Shown piece after piece: positions 1-5,456 of a stretch of 6,794 nucleotides of DNA. The DNA is from Croceicoccus sp. (GTDB lineage: Bacteria > Pseudomonadota > Alphaproteobacteria > Sphingomonadales > Sphingomonadaceae). The stretch lies in contig JAPYSD010000197.1 in assembly GCA_029936705.1 (NCBI GenBank), forward strand, positions 1 through 6,794, read 5' to 3'. Below the pieces are notes generated by a model. It worked only from the letters and a program-made list of their open reading frames with translations, was not told the DNA's origin and did not search any database. The translations under genes were made by a program, and so were the position numbers. Positions within the stretch are counted from its first letter, which is position 1; each line of letters begins with the position of its first letter.

Positions 1-4
1 ATCT

Positions 5-34
5 TTGGCTCCCTGGCTGTCCGCATCCTAAAAT
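5..34 (+). promoter_or_regulatory. candidate sigma70-type promoter of the first exported-protein gene
   Basis: A -35-like TTGGCT (5-10) and a -10-like TAAAAT (29-34) are separated by 18 bases, which fits a housekeeping promoter. Transcription would begin near base 41, just ahead of the AGGAG ribosome binding site at 47-51. The match is visible but short motifs of this kind occur by chance, and the window begins only four bases upstream, so a promoter further left cannot be excluded. Confidence 0.3.
23..33 (+). repeat. leader element GCATCCTAAAA, copy 1
   Basis: The 11-mer GCATCCTAAAA occurs here and again identically at 806-816, in both cases in the leader ahead of a small gene. In this copy it runs directly into ATGCG, so CGCAT (22-26) and ATGCG (33-37) form a 5-base inverted repeat around a TA-rich centre that contains the candidate -10 box. 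A following GTCAGACC resembles the CTGACC after copy 2. Confidence 0.45.
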
Positions 35-57
35 GCGTCAGACCATAGGAGCCACAC

Positions 58-423
58 ATGCCATTTCACTCGCTGATCGTCGGCGCAGTCTTATTCCTCG
101 CCGCTGCGCCGGCTACCCCGTTTCAGAACGATGATCGAACGGCGCCCGAACCACCTGCCACGCTAACCCTGGCAGACTGGTCCAAGCTCACGCAGATCGA
201 GCGGCAGGTGACCATAATGGCCGCAATCGAAGGGCTCGTTATCGCGTCAACCGATAGCACGGCGGCAGCTTCCCCGTTCGATGCAGCATGCCTCGTTGAC
301 CATTCGCCCGCAGCGCTCGAACAAACGCTGCTGCCCCTTGCAGCTCATTATCCAGATCAGTCCGTCATCGACGTCTATCTCGCGATCACCAAGTGCCACG
401 CCAGCATGAAGGACGAGCATTAA
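58..423 (+). CDS. small exported protein, Rap1a/Tai-like pattern (tandem paralogue 1)
   Basis: Encodes 121 residues. Residues 1-19 form a hydrophobic signal peptide with a plausible signal peptidase I site after the AAAPA stretch (about residue 19), so the product is probably periplasmic or secreted. The mature part has a Pro/Thr-rich linker (28-38), an amphipathic helix with Arg-Gln at 49-50 and Glu58, then Cys78, Pro84, a Leu-rich helix ending in HYPD (97-100), and Cys113 near the C-terminus. AGGAG (47-51) sits six bases before the ATG, supporting this start. The stop TAA overlaps the next ATG by one base (TAATG), so the two genes are translationally coupled. The layout of RQ, E, first Cys, P, yP and last Cys recurs in the next gene and loosely resembles Rap1a/Tai immunity proteins. 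That family link is inference from pattern only. Confidence 0.8.
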   Translation: MPFHSLIVGAVLFLAAAPATPFQNDDRTAPEPPATLTLADWSKLTQIERQVTIMAAIEGLVIASTDSTAAASPFDAACLVDHSPAALEQTLLPLAAHYPDQSVIDVYLAITKCHASMKDEH

Positions 424-803
424 TGACCCGCATCAGCTCCTACAGCGCTACTGCAGGTGCCTTCCTCGCGATTGCCGCTATCGTAGCCGCCTTCCCGGAA
501 CCTGCGGCAGCCAGCGACGATCCTGACGCCCTTGGGCACCTCATGCAGCCCGCCTTTAACGAGACGCCGATTTCCATCGGCACCTATCGCTCGTTAAGTC
601 CAGCCGCACGCCAGGCCTATCTCGCCGTTTCCGTCGAGGCACTTCGCTGGTCAGGCGAGTTCTCTGGATGCGAGGGGCTCACGCCTCACGCGCTTGGCAT
701 CCAGATCGGTGACGCTCTCACGGAGCATTTCCCCAGCAATCGCGATGCTGCTCCGATGATGGAACCGCTCGTTCTCGCAGCAATGACGCTCTGCCCGCGC
801 TGA
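423..803 (+). CDS. small exported protein, Rap1a/Tai-like pattern (tandem paralogue 2)
   Basis: Encodes 126 residues. An in-frame ATG exists upstream at 393, but starting there would bury the signal peptide. Starting at 423 gives the TAATG overlap with the previous gene and a clean N-terminus: hydrophobic residues 9-24 and a PAAA|S cleavage site near residue 30. The mature domain carries Arg63-Gln64, Glu72, Cys83, Pro88, Leu91, a HFP motif (102-104), and Cys124 two residues from the end, in the same order as in the preceding protein. This suggests an old tandem duplication with two conserved cysteines, possibly a disulfide. The spacing 'Cys, Pro, helix, P, about 20 residues, C-terminal Cys' is like Rap1a/Tai proteins, which in known cases are periplasmic immunity proteins against secreted amidase effectors. 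No effector gene is visible here, so that role is not claimed. Confidence 0.8.
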   Translation: MTRISSYSATAGAFLAIAAIVAAFPEPAAASDDPDALGHLMQPAFNETPISIGTYRSLSPAARQAYLAVSVEALRWSGEFSGCEGLTPHALGIQIGDALTEHFPSNRDAAPMMEPLVLAAMTLCPR

Positions 804-805
804 CT

Positions 806-816
806 GCATCCTAAAA
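806..816 (+). repeat. leader element GCATCCTAAAA, copy 2
   Basis: Second identical copy of the 11-mer found at 23-33, starting three bases after the stop codon of the second exported-protein gene. It is followed by CTTGGC and then by AAAATGC (823-829), a string that follows copy 1 directly. Copy 2 therefore looks like copy 1 with about ten extra bases inserted. The shared order (GCATCCTAAAA, AAAATGC, TSAGACC or CTGACC) suggests related regulatory leaders ahead of 58 and 876. Confidence 0.45.
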
Positions 817-829
817 CTTGGCAAAATGC

Positions 830-858
830 CTGACCCCTTCCTACAACCACGGTATGAT
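830..858 (+). promoter_or_regulatory. candidate promoter of the 876 gene block
   Basis: CTGACC (830-835) and TATGAT (853-858) are separated by 17 bases, a good match to a sigma70-type promoter with one weak position in the -35 box. Transcription would begin near 865, inside or just before the ribosome binding site GGAAGGG (861-867), leaving only about 11 bases of leader. That short leader makes the assignment uncertain and conflicts with an RNA hairpin at 835-867. The promoter boxes largely lie within that inverted repeat, so it could instead be an operator. Confidence 0.35.
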
Positions 859-867
859 CAGGAAGGG
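835..867 (+). promoter_or_regulatory. 8-base inverted repeat covering the ribosome binding site of the 876 gene
   Basis: CCCTTCCT (835-842) is exactly complementary to AGGAAGGG (860-867), with a 17-base spacer. The right arm is the Shine-Dalgarno sequence of the gene starting at 876 (eight bases downstream). In a transcript that starts upstream of 835, this would form a hairpin that hides the ribosome binding site. Alternatively, at DNA level, the repeat could be a protein-binding operator that spans the candidate -10 box. There is no T-tract, so it is not a terminator. Confidence 0.5.
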
Positions 868-875
868 ACATTGCG

Positions 876-1355
876 ATGCCTAAGATTCTAGATACGCACG
901 CCGAGGTCGAGGTTTCGATTTTCGGCGTACAATATTGCAAATTCGGGCTCTACCCGCGCGTCCGCCAAACCGGCGATGGTCTCGATATCGTCGGATGGGC
1001 CGCGAAAAACAGTCGCGGCCAAAAGGTCGACTTGTTTGATGCACTCGTCACAAACTGCTTCAGCACATCGCTGCTCAACCAGGTGTGTATCGTTACCTTC
1101 GAGCGCGAGAACCGCACCGAGGTCGACGTGAAGTTCGATATCGACGGCGAATGCTGGGAGTATCCCATGCGGGCGATCGGCTACGATGACGGGACCGTTC
1201 ACTACGAAATCGAGATCGACGGCGAATGGATGGACACCATGTCCTCCTTCGTCGGTGACCTCATCACCGAGGAGCATTTCCCCTTTGCCGAGAACGTCGT
1301 TTTCGGTTCGATGGATTTTGGCAGGACAGATGATGTCTATGCCAGGATGGGGTAG
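876..1355 (+). CDS. acidic hypothetical protein, 159 aa
   Basis: I do not recognise this protein. It is cytoplasmic in character, with no signal peptide or membrane segment, and strongly acidic (about 29 Asp/Glu against 13 Lys/Arg by hand count). Alternating hydrophobic and polar residues suggest a mainly beta-strand fold, for example residues 9-25 and 68-95. A short internal repeat is visible: IDGECWEY at 89-96 and IDGEWMD at 114-120, encoded by an identical 14-base stretch (1140-1153 and 1215-1228). Cysteines at 21, 61, 71 and 93 are not arranged as an obvious metal site. The start is supported by GGAAGGG at 861-867. It opens a run of three close genes (gaps of 19 and 24 bases) ending at the terminator at 2016, so they are probably one transcript. 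A long opposite-strand frame across it is a shadow. Confidence 0.8.
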   Translation: MPKILDTHAEVEVSIFGVQYCKFGLYPRVRQTGDGLDIVGWAAKNSRGQKVDLFDALVTNCFSTSLLNQVCIVTFERENRTEVDVKFDIDGECWEYPMRAIGYDDGTVHYEIEIDGEWMDTMSSFVGDLITEEHFPFAENVVFGSMDFGRTDDVYARMG

Positions 1356-1374
1356 AAGCTAGAAGGAAAAGGCC

Positions 1375-1605
1375 ATGCTTTCCAGACGTCATCGCGAGCT
1401 CATCGAATTAGGGCAATGCGGCGAGGAGTTGGAAGGCCTGGCCCTCGATGAAATCTCGCGTGACCCCGACAATGCTCGTTTTCATGACGCGCAATCAAAA
1501 GCTGCGACCGCTCAAGCCGAAGCCGACAGGATCCTGCCTTCTCAGCCTGAGGACGAGGCTAACCAGGATGACCTGCGATCGATGGCCGAAGAGCTGGGCT
1601 TCTGA
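1375..1605 (+). CDS. small acidic hypothetical protein, 76 aa
   Basis: I do not recognise this protein. It has a basic first eight residues (MLSRRHRE) followed by an acidic, Ala/Glu-rich, probably helical body: residues 10-28 and 36-52 look like two helices, then a Pro-containing acidic linker and a final helix (residues 66-76). There are no cysteines beyond Cys15, no signal peptide and no membrane segment. AGAAGGA (1361-1367) lies seven bases before the ATG and is a strong ribosome binding site, which together with normal third-position GC supports this frame over the overlapping basic frame at 1448-1633. It starts 19 bases after the 159-aa gene and 24 bases before the next one, so it belongs to the same transcript. 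Small size and helical acidic character would suit a protein partner or antitoxin-like role, but nothing in the sequence proves that. Confidence 0.7.
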   Translation: MLSRRHRELIELGQCGEELEGLALDEISRDPDNARFHDAQSKAATAQAEADRILPSQPEDEANQDDLRSMAEELGF

Positions 1606-1629
1606 CAGAGCGGGGCCGGACCAATCGGA

Positions 1630-1992
1630 ATGAAGCAAGTGCCCAAGAACAAAAAGACGATCACCGACACCCTCGGTTACGCGATCAATCTCGAAAGATT
1701 GGCCTCGAAACTGAAGATCACGACCTCTGGCGCCCAGCAGGGGATCTGTCTCAGCAAGTTTGACGTCGAGATCTTCAAGGCATTCCTCGACCGGGCTATC
1801 ATGCTTCCCAGTAACGAGCCTTCAGAAGAGCCGCTCTCGGGTAGCGTGCTTTTGTCCTTTCACGATCGGAAGCCTCCGTTTGTCAGGCTGAAGGACGGGC
1901 CATCCGTCGTCGACATCCATCCAGCTTCATGGCTCCCATTGTCGCTCGAGCTCGCGCTCTTTGCACCTTGGCTGACCGTCGAAGCGGCCTGA
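1630..1992 (+). CDS. hypothetical protein, 120 aa
   Basis: I do not recognise this protein. The N-terminus is basic (MKQVPKNKK) and is followed by a probable helical region (residues 14-30, TLGYAINLERLASKL) and a second helix around 42-58 (SKFDVEIFKAFLDRAI). The C-terminal half looks like strands (73-95) and ends in a hydrophobic, Trp-containing tail (about 100-117) that is too broken by Pro and Glu to be a clear membrane span. The ribosome binding site is weak (GGACCAATCGGA region at 1618-1629). It starts 24 bases after the 76-aa gene and may rely on re-initiation from it. It is the last gene before the intrinsic terminator at 2016-2044, 24 bases after its stop. The basic N-terminus plus helices could suit nucleic-acid contact, but no helix-turn-helix can be defended. 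Confidence 0.75.
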   Translation: MKQVPKNKKTITDTLGYAINLERLASKLKITTSGAQQGICLSKFDVEIFKAFLDRAIMLPSNEPSEEPLSGSVLLSFHDRKPPFVRLKDGPSVVDIHPASWLPLSLELALFAPWLTVEAA

Positions 1993-2015
1993 CCACACCA
2001 GACAACCAAATTCAG

Positions 2016-2044
2016 AAGGCCCGGCGTAACTGCCGGGCCTTTTT
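2016..2044 (+). terminator. intrinsic (Rho-independent) terminator
   Basis: AAGGCCCGGC (2016-2025) pairs perfectly with GCCGGGCCTT (2032-2041) around the six-base loop GTAACT, giving a ten-base GC-rich stem, and a run of five T (2040-2044) follows. It sits 24 bases after the stop of the 120-aa gene and 24 bases before the next start, so it ends the 876-1992 transcription unit. The stem is palindromic, but on the reverse strand it is followed by CTGAAT after two A-T pairs, not a T-run, so it acts mainly on + strand transcripts. Confidence 0.9.
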
Positions 2045-2067
2045 GCATCAGCTGAGGACATGACCAC

Positions 2068-2832
2068 ATGACGTACCTTGCTTGCGTTCTGGCGCGTCTT
2101 GTCCGCCAGGAACTGACAGCCCGCGGCAGTTTGACGGGCGAGTTGGAAGCCGGTGGACATCGCTACACCTACGAGACCCGCGCCTCGATCACCGATGCTG
2201 CCAACAAGATATTCAAGGCTGTCACCTGGAAGCCGTCGTGCCGCGAGGACATTCTCATCGACGGGGATTTCATCCAGGGCAATGTGATCATCGATCATGT
2301 CCAGAAATGGCAGCCAGAGGCGTATGCTCCTATCCCGGCGCATCATGCTCTCGTGAAGAGACTGGAACAGACCCTTCCTGATATCCCTGAACTGAACCGC
2401 CTCGTTCGCCACCACGCCCAAAACGACAATGGCGATCCTATCCGGATCGCACGCTGGCAAACGCCGGTAAGTGGAAGGCTCGGCAGGCTTCACGTTCCGG
2501 CCATCGTCAGCGCGATCCTTCTTGGCGGCGAACTCCGGTTCAGAGCGCAGTCGCAACAGGGCGCTCGCCCCGTGCCGCTTAGTTCGACAAACCTTCAGCC
2601 GCTTCTCGAAGGCGTCCTAGATCCCCGCAAGGCTAATGCGCGCCATGCTGATCGCGCCTTCGTTCCGCGGGAGGCAGCAAGCCACCACGCCGGCCGCCGC
2701 AAGCTGAGGGCAGGGGATCCCAACAAGTGGGTCGCAGGCCAGCCCTACAAGCCGGTCGGCATGCCGGCTCCTCTTAATGCCAATGACGATCATCCCGGCG
2801 CCATGCGCTCGGACACATATTGCCCGTTCTAG
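2068..2832 (+). CDS. hypothetical protein, 254 aa, upstream of the methyltransferase
   Basis: I do not recognise this protein. GAGGA (2054-2058) lies nine bases before the ATG. Residues 1-18 form an amphipathic helix with two Arg. Residues 30-86 (HRYTYETRAS to KWQPEAY) look like a compact alpha/beta region with DGDFIQGNVIIDHV as its clearest strand pair, and 92-115 look helical and basic. From about residue 155 the character changes: the last 100 residues are rich in Arg, Ala, Pro and His with little hydrophobic pattern, and may be disordered. Codon use stays acceptable throughout and there is no stop, so I annotate full length, but a frameshift or loose C-terminal extension is possible. It is the first gene after the terminator and so needs a promoter within 2045-2067 or readthrough. 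It ends 15 bases before the methyltransferase TTG in the same frame, so they are probably co-transcribed. Confidence 0.65.
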   Translation: MTYLACVLARLVRQELTARGSLTGELEAGGHRYTYETRASITDAANKIFKAVTWKPSCREDILIDGDFIQGNVIIDHVQKWQPEAYAPIPAHHALVKRLEQTLPDIPELNRLVRHHAQNDNGDPIRIARWQTPVSGRLGRLHVPAIVSAILLGGELRFRAQSQQGARPVPLSSTNLQPLLEGVLDPRKANARHADRAFVPREAASHHAGRRKLRAGDPNKWVAGQPYKPVGMPAPLNANDDHPGAMRSDTYCPF

Positions 2833-2837
2833 AGAAG
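2831..2837 (+). promoter_or_regulatory. ribosome binding site that fixes the TTG start of the methyltransferase
   Basis: AGAAGGA lies ten bases before TTG at 2848 and overlaps the last two bases of the upstream stop codon TAG (2830-2832). The first in-frame ATG is at codon 56 (3013), after the FFTP motif, so it cannot be the start of an intact enzyme. The TTG is the only sensible initiation codon between the in-frame stop and that motif. Confidence 0.65.
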
Positions 2838-2847
2838 GATCAGCACC

Positions 2848-3636
2848 TTGAAACTCACCCGCGCCGAGAGCCAGGAGCACCGCACCGCTCTCGATCTTCT
2901 CCGCAAACCTGGTCCTCTCTCGGAAGACGAGAAGGATGCGATCGCCAGCCGGTTCCACGAGGGTGCTACCAGTGACAACGTAGCTCTCAGTGCCTTCTTC
3001 ACGCCTGAGGACATGGCGATGCACCTTGCCCTTAATGTCCCTGGAAATGCACGCGTACTCGATCTGTGCGCAGGCACAGGCGCACTTTCGCGCGCGCTCA
3101 CCTCAGATCTGGCGCCTCCGCGCGAACTCGTTCTCGTCGAACTCAATCCTGAATACTGCGAGGTTGCCCGCCGCCTTCTCCCGGAAGCAGAGGTTATCTG
3201 CGGATCGATGTACGACGAAACCCTCATGGCTGATCTCGCTGCCCGCCAATTCGACGTCGTAATCTCCAACCCGCCGTTCGGCCGCATCTCAAAGCCGGAG
3301 GGCGCCAAGGCACCGCGCTTCAAAGGTGAAGCCCATTACGAGGCAATCGATATCGCCTCGGACCTTGCGAGCATTGGCTTTTTCATCCTGCCCCAGCAGG
3401 CATGCCCCTTTGCCTACTCGGGCCGGCAGGACTTCAAACAAGTCTCCAATGCCAAATATGAAGCCTTCAGCAAGGCCACCGGCATCGCCATTGATCTGGG
3501 CCTTTCAATCGACACCAGCGTTCTCAGCTCCTTTCGCGGAACGCAAATCACCGTCGAGATCGTGGAATGCGACTTCGAAAAAGCTCGGGAAGCCAGAAAG
3601 CCAGACCAATCCGATCTCTTCGCCAAAGCGGCGTGA
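2848..3636 (+). CDS. SAM-dependent methyltransferase, N6-adenine type motifs
   Basis: A 262-residue class I methyltransferase. Motifs in order: FFTP (50-53), the FxTP/YxTP box near the N-terminus of N6-adenine DNA methylases such as HsdM; DLCAGTG (72-78), the SAM-binding glycine loop (motif I); VELN (97-100), the acidic residue contacting the SAM ribose; Asp123 after GSMY, motif III-like; NPPF (141-144), the catalytic motif IV typical of amino-group methylation of adenine or glutamine. GFFILPQ (177-183) resembles the strand following motif IV. The order X-I-II-III-IV fits gamma-type adenine methylases. About 80 residues remain after that strand, small for a target-recognition domain, so the substrate could be DNA, RNA or protein. 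The start is TTG. No restriction endonuclease is adjacent, so it appears to be an orphan methylase, as plasmids and phages often carry for self-protection. DNA specificity is unknown. Confidence 0.85.
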   Translation: MKLTRAESQEHRTALDLLRKPGPLSEDEKDAIASRFHEGATSDNVALSAFFTPEDMAMHLALNVPGNARVLDLCAGTGALSRALTSDLAPPRELVLVELNPEYCEVARRLLPEAEVICGSMYDETLMADLAARQFDVVISNPPFGRISKPEGAKAPRFKGEAHYEAIDIASDLASIGFFILPQQACPFAYSGRQDFKQVSNAKYEAFSKATGIAIDLGLSIDTSVLSSFRGTQITVEIVECDFEKAREARKPDQSDLFAKAA

Positions 3637-3730
3637 AATGACCCCGACGATATGGATGGAATGAACAGGGAAGTGAGGATTTCTTTGGGCATCCTGTTTC
3701 AGTGACATCCAAATCGAGAAGGGAAAAAAG

Positions 3731-4306
3731 ATGAAGAGCCTCGCAGTAATCAAGCGCATGATTCCGGCGCTGTCGGCTATCATGGAGAGCAGCGGCTTCT
3801 CGGAAGATCTGCAGCACATTGCCGAAGGTTACGTGGACGAACTTCGCACTGCCGCGGCAGCCGATCGGCTCGATCTGTCCCGCGCCTTCCTGGCTCTCAA
3901 CGCCGCCGCTGCGGCAACTGCGCTCCTCGAGCAGAAATCGGCTCTCAGTAAGAGCATCGCTATCGCCGATCGCATGCTCGACCAGATCCCTGCCGGCCGA
4001 TACAATGCCCGGAAGGCAGAACGCGACACCGTCTCGTCGGTTCAATGCCGGCTCCAGGCCAATCTCAATCGCTTGTCGATCACCTACAAGCCCAGCCGCG
4101 CAGACATGGCCGCGGTTCGCCGCGATTCCTCGATGTTCACTACCCTCGTGAAGGGATCAATCTACGACGGACAGCTGTCAGCCAACGACGATATTGCTGC
4201 AGAGCAGGCTTACCACCTCATCGACAACGCCGTCGAAACCGATTTTGGCGGGCATACCCGCATGTTCGAGAAAGCCGCGAAGCTCGTTGCTGGTATCGCG
4301 GCATGA
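3731..4306 (+). CDS. helical alanine-rich hypothetical protein, 191 aa
   Basis: I do not recognise this protein. It looks almost entirely alpha-helical: helices around 3-20, 23-44, 46-68 (with an AAAAATA run at 58-64), 71-87, then a basic segment 88-134 (RYNARKAER, KPSRADMAAVRRD), and final helices at 150-165 and 175-190. No signal peptide or credible membrane span; the Ala run is amphipathic. AGAAGGG (3717-3723) sits seven bases before the ATG. A 94-base gap separates it from the methyltransferase, so it may start its own transcript, although I could not find a convincing promoter there. Its TGA overlaps the next ATG (ATGA at 4303-4306), the first of three such junctions. It contrasts with the three acidic downstream products, and the basic central segment could be a contact surface for them or for nucleic acid (inference). 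Confidence 0.8.
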   Translation: MKSLAVIKRMIPALSAIMESSGFSEDLQHIAEGYVDELRTAAAADRLDLSRAFLALNAAAAATALLEQKSALSKSIAIADRMLDQIPAGRYNARKAERDTVSSVQCRLQANLNRLSITYKPSRADMAAVRRDSSMFTTLVKGSIYDGQLSANDDIAAEQAYHLIDNAVETDFGGHTRMFEKAAKLVAGIAA

Positions 4307-4950
4307 GCGGCACCAACATATGGCCCAGGTACGCCGGACTGGGGGACAGGACATTTGTCCCCCTATGGTTCCTGCAAAGCGCCGATGAGCTTGCAGCCCA
4401 ATACGGCGATACGCTCCGCACCATCGACGTCCAGTTCTGGGGCGTCGCGGAATACAACGACAACACTCACGTCGAGCGCAAAGCCTGTACCTGTTTTGTC
4501 TGGGAGGGATTCAACAAACAGCCCTCCGAAGACGATCTCGATCACGTCCCGGCAGTAAGGCGAATGGAGCGAAGGGCGGCCGATTTGTGGGATCACATCC
4601 CGATCGTTCTCGACTCTGAAGTCGACATTACAGGCGAGTTCAGCTTCACCATATCGCCCCAGGAGCTACTGCTCGATTACGATGACTGGCGTGACGTTCA
4701 ATTGACCGCCCGTGCCGCTATCGATGGCGACGAGTGGCGATATGTCGAGAAGATCTCGTTCTTCCCCAAGATCTCGGAAACAGCCCGAGCCACGCTTTGC
4801 GTCGAGAATGCCCTCGAGGAGATCGATTTCGGCCCCGAATGGGACCACGACAAGATCCCTAAACCGATAGCCGTCGAATGGGATGATGATTGCCTCACCG
4901 TCACCTTCGACGGAGGTTTCTTCGCTGCTTACAAGGCAGAAGGCGAATGA
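4303..4950 (+). CDS. strongly acidic hypothetical protein, 215 aa
   Basis: I do not recognise this protein. The start at 4303 is chosen because it overlaps the previous stop in ATGA; the open frame extends further left, but that part lies inside the upstream gene in another frame. By hand count there are about 44 Asp/Glu and 19 Lys/Arg, so it is strongly acidic. It is rich in Trp and Phe (GVAEY, CFVWEGF, YDDWRDV, GDEWRYVEK, FGPEWDHD, VEWDDD), and alternating hydrophobic residues suggest a beta-rich fold. Around residues 55-75 there is a region with ERKACTCFVWEGF, where two Cys are one residue apart; no second pair makes a metal site. It has no export signal. Its stop overlaps the next ATG (ATGA, 4947-4950). 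The order and coupling imply equal production with its neighbours and probably a shared complex or pathway. Confidence 0.85.
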   Translation: MSGTNIWPRYAGLGDRTFVPLWFLQSADELAAQYGDTLRTIDVQFWGVAEYNDNTHVERKACTCFVWEGFNKQPSEDDLDHVPAVRRMERRAADLWDHIPIVLDSEVDITGEFSFTISPQELLLDYDDWRDVQLTARAAIDGDEWRYVEKISFFPKISETARATLCVENALEEIDFGPEWDHDKIPKPIAVEWDDDCLTVTFDGGFFAAYKAEGE

Positions 4951-5456
4951 CCTACGAAGAGATCGTCACCGCGCTCGCAGCTGAATTCGACGGCGTCGGA
5001 AGCGAATTCTCCGATCACCACCATGAAGAGCTCGAGGGCGGCTGGTACTTCTGCATCACCAATGACGGGAACCCGTTTACCGAAGGTTCCGTCCTCGTGC
5101 CCACCCGGTCGATCTCGCTGAGCGGCCGCGACACCAAGGATCGCACGCTCATGCGCGGCGAATACAGCCTGGGCAGCGGCTGGGTCGCGATATGGCAGGA
5201 AACAGAAGAAGCCTACGGCCAGTTCATCGACATTCCCGATGAACACGAGATCAGCGTGTGGGTAGGGCCGAAGGAAAACGCCTGCGGCGGGCGCGCACGG
5301 ATTTTAGCCGATCACGACGCAATTTTGGCCTCGGAGGTCGACAGAGATCTTTGCGCAATCGAGAAGCGCCTGATGGGCGCTTCCTCGACCCTGCCGGAGA
5401 ATGCACGCGAGCTGATCCTCAGCAGGCTGACCGCAGTTACAAGGAACATCCTATGA
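4947..5456 (+). CDS. acidic hypothetical protein, 169 aa
   Basis: I do not recognise this protein. The ATG at 4947 overlaps the previous stop (ATGA) and gives a natural start, MTYEEIVTALAAEFDG, an N-terminal helix. It continues with a HHHEE cluster (residues 24-28) and a strand-rich middle (GWYFCIT, GSVLVPTRSISLSG, GWVAIWQE), then a more helical C-terminal third (about 122-169). Acidic residues outnumber basic ones about 30 to 14. No signal peptide or membrane span is present. The His/Glu cluster could bind metal, but only one such cluster is seen and no enzyme family is recognisable. The stop overlaps the next ATG (ATGA, 5453-5456). It is the third member of the coupled block. Confidence 0.85.
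   Translation: MTYEEIVTALAAEFDGVGSEFSDHHHEELEGGWYFCITNDGNPFTEGSVLVPTRSISLSGRDTKDRTLMRGEYSLGSGWVAIWQETEEAYGQFIDIPDEHEISVWVGPKENACGGRARILADHDAILASEVDRDLCAIEKRLMGASSTLPENARELILSRLTAVTRNIL

Noticed and set aside
393..422. Upstream in-frame ATG for the second exported protein
   Set aside because: It would add ten charged or polar residues before the signal peptide and lie deep inside the previous gene. The ATG at 423 in TAATG fits better.
820..830. GGCA-AAA-TGCC mini hairpin after the second exported-protein gene
   Set aside because: The stem is only four bases and there is no T-run, so it is not a terminator.
1448..1633. 61-codon + strand frame ending in an ATGA overlap with the 1630 gene
   Set aside because: The overlap is tempting, but the frame lies within the 76-aa gene, lacks a good ribosome binding site and encodes a low-complexity basic Thr/Leu/Arg protein. 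The 1375 frame has a strong ribosome binding site and normal codon use.
1927..2556. 209-codon open frame on the - strand
   Set aside because: It crosses the strong + strand terminator and the 254-aa gene, has no clear ribosome binding site, and its protein shows no family motif. It looks like a mirror of + strand codon bias.
3637..3730. Possible promoter or hairpin in the 94-base gap before the four-gene block
   Set aside because: A TTGGGC at 3685 has only TCCAAA at the right -10 distance, and the short GATTT/AAATC and TTTGG/CCAAA pairs do not nest into one stem. Neither is good enough to annotate.
3548..4045. 165-codon open frame on the - strand
   Set aside because: It overlaps the methyltransferase C-terminus and the 191-aa gene, both better supported by motifs, ribosome binding sites and coupling.
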